A stretch of DNA of 24,493 nucleotides from Chloromonas sp. AAM2. Its lineage: Eukaryota; Chlorophyta; Chlorophyceae; Chlamydomonadales; Chlamydomonadaceae. The notes below the pieces were generated by a model. The model saw only the letters and a program-made list of their open reading frames with translations, made no database searches and had not been told where the DNA came from. The stretch spans positions 1 through 24,493 of the forward strand of contig QAXH01005697.1 of the NCBI GenBank assembly GCA_004335635.1. Direction: 5' to 3'. Below are positions 21,029 to 24,493 of this stretch, piece by piece. The position numbers and the translations under genes are program-made. The first letter of the stretch is position 1. Every line of letters begins with the position of its first letter.

Positions 21029-21204
21029 AAAATAAGTTTGCCAGTTCTGGGACAATTCTGTGAATAGGTCTGTAATACTTGCCAGCAACCATTGTGAATT
21101 CACGGACTGAATCTAAGACCCACCGAGCCACTCACTATTACCAGGCCCTACACTGGTTCCAGTGGCGTTCTGGGAAATTGTCCCAGAACTGGTAAACTTA
21201 TTTT
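21029..21204. repeat. Inverted pair of motif copies (29-bp arms, one mismatch)
   Basis: Arms 21029-21057 and 21176-21204 pair over 29 bp with one mismatch and enclose about 118 bp. The pairing extends beyond the 20-bp core into AAAATAAG on one side and AATT on the other. This is the best-preserved foldback in the window. Confidence 0.9.
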
Positions 21205-21407
21205 CAGTCTGTGGGGCTGGTGGGGTACTGGCGTCCTGAGGGTGCTAACAAAGCAGAGGCAGTGGGTGTTGCCAGCCCTGGACCACCTGGGTTGCAGTAT
21301 TGTGGGCACAGTGGCGCAAGGGACCAATGTGGGAGGAAGGACCAATGTAAGGAAAGCTGCCTGGCAGTAGGGGCAGGGTGGAGCTGACCCAGTGGTGCTC
21401 CTAGGAA

Positions 21408-21427
21408 CTGTCCCAGAACTGGCAAAC
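21408..21427 (+). repeat. 20-bp motif copy, forward orientation
   Basis: CTGTCCCAGAACTGGCAAAC followed by TTTTCTTTC. It is a single copy with no nearby inverted partner to its right. Confidence 0.85.
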
Positions 21428-21898
21428 TTTTCTTTCTTGTGCTCTGGGTGGGTGAAGGCATTACTGCATTACTTTGCCTTGCGTGTCTGCATGTGTCGCC
21501 AGCAGCGTGTCGTTCTAGCTGCATGAACAGCGAGAACACAGACCCAGCAAGTGACGACCGTGAAAGGCACAGCTCTTAATGTGGTCCCACCGTTGCTTAA
21601 TGATACTCGGTATGTCAAGCACTACGAGTCATAGACTATGACATCCCTCTGCTGCGCGTCACTGTTTCTCACCATGTCCAGCACCCACCCAACAACAGGC
21701 TGGCCTCCATGTAATCTCCTAAGGCGCGCCCTATGCACGGAGGTTGCACGCTGGTGAATTGGAAGCCAGTGTCCTAGTCTAGTTCAGGCCAGCTTACTAC
21801 TGAAGGAGATCTGTTTGCCGCTCTTGCACTTGCTGATTGCCATAGTGAGTCATAGCACTTGTAATATCATATGATAATTGTCATCGGGTAGCGGTGCA

Positions 21899-24493
21899 TT
21901 ACAACGCTGCCAACTGGCGCTCCAAGGCCTGCACCTCCGCCAACCTGCAGGCACACAGAGATTGAATTATGGGTGAGTCACAGGGGAACATAGGCAAAGC
22001 CATGAAAGCGTGAGACCTCAAGACTGGTGCAGAACGCCATCCATGAAATATATTATATATATAAGTATTTAGGATATAATATATATATATATATATATAA
22101 GTATATTATTATACATGGAGAGGTAAACGTAGACGAAGTCATGCACAGCACCGCATGCGCTCCTGACGTGCTTCTGGCGGTGATTGATGGGGGGAAACCG
22201 GGAAGGCACTAAACACTTGTTTAGTGTACAAGCATGTTCAAGACGTGATTCAAAACAGTGACACGAGCATTCAAAACGCAGCTGGAAGCAGACTGGCATC
22301 AACCCATGAGACCAGGCTGAGGACCTGAACCGTGCGACTGGCCTGACTGACCACAGGTTTGTCACATACAGTATCTGACACCCAGATATGACACCCTGAC
22401 TGAGATCATAGACAACGCCCTCCTTGATTTGAAGGCACAACTACCGTTCAAAACCCCGTTTGCATTCCCGTGTGCAGAAGGATTGCTTACCAGGAGGGCA
22501 GCTTGGTCACTTTTTCCGTTTCTTCTGCCCCCAGTGCCGTGCCTTCGTCCCGTTTCTCAACTAACAGCTCGGCCTGACGCACCTGCACACGCAGCAGGCA
22601 ACACGCGTATTATCATCATCAACACTATTCTTGTGATCAATCAGTTACCGTCACAAACGTTACTGCCATTATCGCAAAAGTGTCGCTGGGGGATACTGGA
22701 AACAGCTCTCATCCGGATTATGTGAGGTAGCAACCTAGGAAACCCGAGTCATTGTAAGACTTTATGATCATTGCAAGACTTATGGTGATTGTAAGACTTA
22801 CGATCGCTATAGGACACCTCCAGCCGTCTAGGCGACCCACAGCACCACAAAAGTTCTGCAGTACCTGCTAGCTGTCAATCAACATTTTCCCTGGAATAGT
22901 CTTCGAAGCTTGATTACCAGTATTATTACTGTTGATGCTCACAAAGACGCCCAACGTCGCTTTCAGGCTCTCGGTGATGCTCACCTTTCAAGGGCAAGCA
23001 ACGGAATTTGTCAGAGTTTGTCGCATCAAATAACAAAAGGTTGCAGGAGCCCACCTTTTTACGCAGGGCACGCAGGGCCCTTTCAGCCGCTGCCTTGGGG
23101 TCCTCCGGGCCGGAGGCTTGGGGGCCAGCAGCAGGAGCAGCAGGAGCAGGGGCGGATGCCTTCTTGCCGGTGCTGCAGGCCAACATACAATGCATGGCGT
23201 TTGCCCAAAGCACCGTTTAGAGCATGATTGCCCACATGCAGAAGGAGAAGCAGGGGCAGGAGCAGCAGGGGCAGGAGCAGCAGGGACAGGAGCAAAGGCC
23301 TCCTGACCAGTGCTGCAGGATTGTTCAAATTGATTTTGCTGTTGTTGACAAGGGTGCAGTGGTGACCAGTAGGTTACAGGGAATTTCCCTTCCTCCTTGT
23401 TCCCCCTGAGCAGTCCTCCCCCGACTGAAGGCCATGTAAACAACAACAACAACAACAACAACAACAGCAGTGCTGCCGACCAAGACACATGCAATTAGTC
23501 TGGCACACGGTACAACACACATGCATCGACGATCAAAGGGCCCTTCCCACTGATGATCGGCATGGGGATCGGCATGTGAAAACCCGGGATGACCGGTGCA
23601 CAAATTCCATGAAACTACTCGTTGTGCTGACCGGTGAAAAGCTGCTGAGACTTCTACCCCCTGGCTCTATCTCATTTTCTGGTCATACCTCGCATGTTGC
23701 CTCCACCTTGCCATCTGCCGGATCATACCACATGTCATCTTGACCTTGCTACCGAGTTATCTGGAACTTCACACCATATTTTTGGCACTTAGATCATCAC
23801 CTAGATATCAAGTCCTCACCTTAGAGCCCCCATCTGCGCTGTTACGACCTTCACAGCTGGTGCTGAAGCAGCTGGTGCTGGAGCAGCTCGGGCTGAAGCA
23901 GCCGGTGCAGCTGGAGCGGGCGGTGCAGCTGGTGCTGGAGCAATGGATGGGTTGGCCTCACCAGCCTCTGCTGCAGCCTTCTTCTCCTTGCGTTTTTCGT
24001 TCTTCTTGGCAGCCTTGCTCTGAGCCTCACGCTGGGGGGCGGCTGCGGCAATGAACAGCAGTGTAAACATTATTGTGGTTATGGGATGGTAATGATACCT
24101 TGGATTGCACACGTGTTACTATTGGCCACAATCACCGCCCGTGCGCCCTCCTCCCCGGACTGAAGGTCATGTAATACACACCCACCCACCCACACCCACA
24201 CCCACACAGACACACGCACGCACGCACATACGACGTATACTATACTTCACGTATACGTATGCTGTACTTCACGTATACGTATGCTGTACTACACGTATAC
24301 GTATGCTGTACTTCACGTATACGTATGCTGTACTTCACGTATACGTATGCTGTACTACACGTATACGTATGCTGTACTTCACGTATACGTATGCTGTACT
24401 TCACGTATACGTATGCTGTACTACACGTATACGTATGCTGTACTACACGTATACGTATGCTGTACTTCACGTATACGTATGCTGTACTACACG
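21899..24493 (-). CDS. eIF2A-like translation initiation factor, C-terminal part, 5' partial
   Basis: Eukaryotic initiation factor 2A has an N-terminal WD propeller and a basic, helical C-terminal tail. Only the tail lies here, on minus. Exons are about 24031-23820 (or from 24042), 23172-23055, 22582-22491 and 21944-21899, with phases 2, 0, 2 matching across all three junctions. Exon one is Lys-rich (KAAKKNEKRKEKKAAAEAG) then Ala/Pro-rich. The next reads DPKAAAERALRALRKK, followed by VRQAELLVEKRDEG, KVTKLPSW and LAEVQALERQLAAL-stop, the family pattern of LRxLxKKLxQxExL, a hinge and a last Leu/Glu helix. The assignment rests on this tail alone, without the propeller, so another coiled-coil protein with a similar end cannot be excluded. 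The rest of the gene would lie right of the window, beyond an intron containing simple repeats. A 77-nt pseudo-exon lies inside the 23819-23173 intron. Confidence 0.7.
22047..22113. repeat. AT-rich (TA)n tract in an eIF2A-like intron
   Basis: Nearly pure A/T with long TA alternation, inside the last intron (21945-22490). It is a likely site of DNA unwinding or polymerase slippage. Confidence 0.95.
22751..22805. repeat. Three tandem ~18-bp copies of ATTGTAAGACTTATGATC
   Basis: Units at 22751, 22770 and 22788 with few changes, in the intron between the second and third visible exons of the eIF2A-like gene. Two of them contain TGTAA on the plus strand, antisense to the gene. Confidence 0.85.
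23236..23312 (-). pseudogene. Duplicated pseudo-exon of the eIF2A-like gene
   Basis: Minus-strand sequence starts after CTGCAG with CACTGGTCAGGAGGC and continues as Ala/Pro codons (APVPAAPAPAAP). It closely resembles the start of the exon at 23172 (after CTGCAG, CACCGGCAAGAAGGC). It ends at a GTGGGC donor-like site, the same hexamer that ends the genuine exon. It is 77 nt long, so inclusion would break the frame. It looks like a decayed exon duplication. Confidence 0.55.
23411..24174. repeat. Duplicated 29-bp intronic words flanking eIF2A-like exon copies
   Basis: 23411-23439 and 24146-24174 share CTCC-CCCGACTGAAGG-CATGTAA with few differences. Each lies about 100 bp upstream (minus strand) of an acceptor: the pseudo-exon at 23312 and the genuine exon at 24042. 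This suggests that acceptor and upstream intron were duplicated together. Confidence 0.6.
23441..23467. repeat. (CAA)9 microsatellite
   Basis: Nine CAA triplets in an eIF2A-like intron. No coding use. Confidence 0.95.
24175..24229. repeat. CA-rich simple repeat (CCCACA / CGCA)
   Basis: Runs of CCCA, CACACCCA and CACGCACG form a 55-bp stretch next to the 22-bp array. No coding frame uses it. Confidence 0.9.
24246..24493. repeat. 22-bp tandem array, at least 11 copies, cut by the window edge
   Basis: The unit is TTCACGTATACGTATGCTGTAC, with TTC or TAC at its start. There are 11.3 copies to the window end without indels. Each unit contains the perfect palindrome ACGTATACGT. The variant order by copy is T,T,A,T,T,A,T,T,A,A,T,A. 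Three units make 66 bp, which leaves one minus-strand frame open; I take that as a by-product. Confidence 0.97.

Larger units (their letters stand above)
19320..21898. other. Convergent intergenic spacer between the CCCH-WW and eIF2A-like genes
   Basis: This 2.6-kb tail-to-tail spacer should contain both 3' UTRs. It holds six copies of the 20-bp TTGTCCCAG motif in both orientations and a short repeat containing CATAAGGATAAC (two copies, about 20641-20674). Recurrent peptide words such as SLPVLGQF or LSQNW in translations of this region come from that motif and do not mark a protein family. No gene is supported. Confidence 0.65.

Noticed and set aside
20109..21539. Recurring peptide words (SLPVLGQF, LSQNWQTSF) suggesting a repeated protein domain
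   Set aside because: They are translations of the 20-bp DNA motif in different frames and orientations. The signal is at the DNA level.
22988..23494. 168-codon minus-strand frame with poly-Leu runs
   Set aside because: It is a read-through of Ala/Pro-coding GCN/CTG repeats in a shifted frame. Only the spliced segments with conserved helices are kept.
24240..24470. Open frame with a 22-residue repeating peptide on the minus strand
   Set aside because: Three 22-bp units make 66 bp, so a frame without stops is expected from the array itself. There is no other sign of coding.

Overview
The window reads as nuclear DNA of a green alga, most likely a core chlorophyte (Chlorophyceae, Chlamydomonadales-like). 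The reasons are plant/algal-type proteins cut into many short exons, introns with GTGAGT-like donors and TGCAG-like acceptors, TGTAA near several 3' ends (the usual green-algal polyadenylation signal), CAG-rich and Ala/Pro/Gly-rich low-complexity coding sequence, and long repeat-rich non-coding DNA. The placement is inferred from style and families only. No bacterial, viral or organellar gene, tRNA, rRNA or CRISPR array was seen.

Six protein genes can be reconstructed by splicing. In order: (1) 1-2262 (+), the C-terminal part of a GH47 alpha-1,2-mannosidase, with its 5' end outside the window; (2) 5105-7314 (-), EMC4, a subunit of the ER membrane protein complex; (3) 7652-11322 (+), EBP2, a nucleolar rRNA-processing factor, divergent from EMC4 across a 337-bp spacer; (4) 12166-15128 (+), a GARP (G2-like MYB) transcription factor of the LUX / ROC15 / ROC75 type; (5) 18405-19319 (+), a small protein joining a CCCH zinc finger to a C-terminal WW domain; (6) 21899 to beyond 24493 (-), the C-terminal part of an eIF2A-like translation initiation factor, with its 5' end outside the window.

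Genes 1 and 2 converge on a 2.8-kb spacer, and genes 5 and 6 converge on a 2.6-kb spacer. Both tail-to-tail spacers, and no other place noticed, carry copies of a 20-bp imperfectly dyad-symmetric motif (TTGTCCCAGAACTGGCAAAC) flanked by an A/T-rich tract. There are eight good and three decayed copies in both orientations, several paired as inverted repeats. I do not recognise this family, and it is the best candidate here for something undescribed. The other non-coding blocks (11323-12165, 15129-18404) hold minor repeats and no gene I can support.

The genes are housekeeping or regulatory and form no pathway. GH47 and EMC4 both act in ER protein maturation, and EBP2 and eIF2A in ribosome biogenesis and translation, but nothing suggests joint control except the shared EMC4/EBP2 promoter region. 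Further oddities are a 94-bp exon/intron-boundary triplication in the GH47 gene, an 11-bp phased A/T repeat inside an EMC4 intron, and a 22-bp array with higher-order structure that runs off the right edge.
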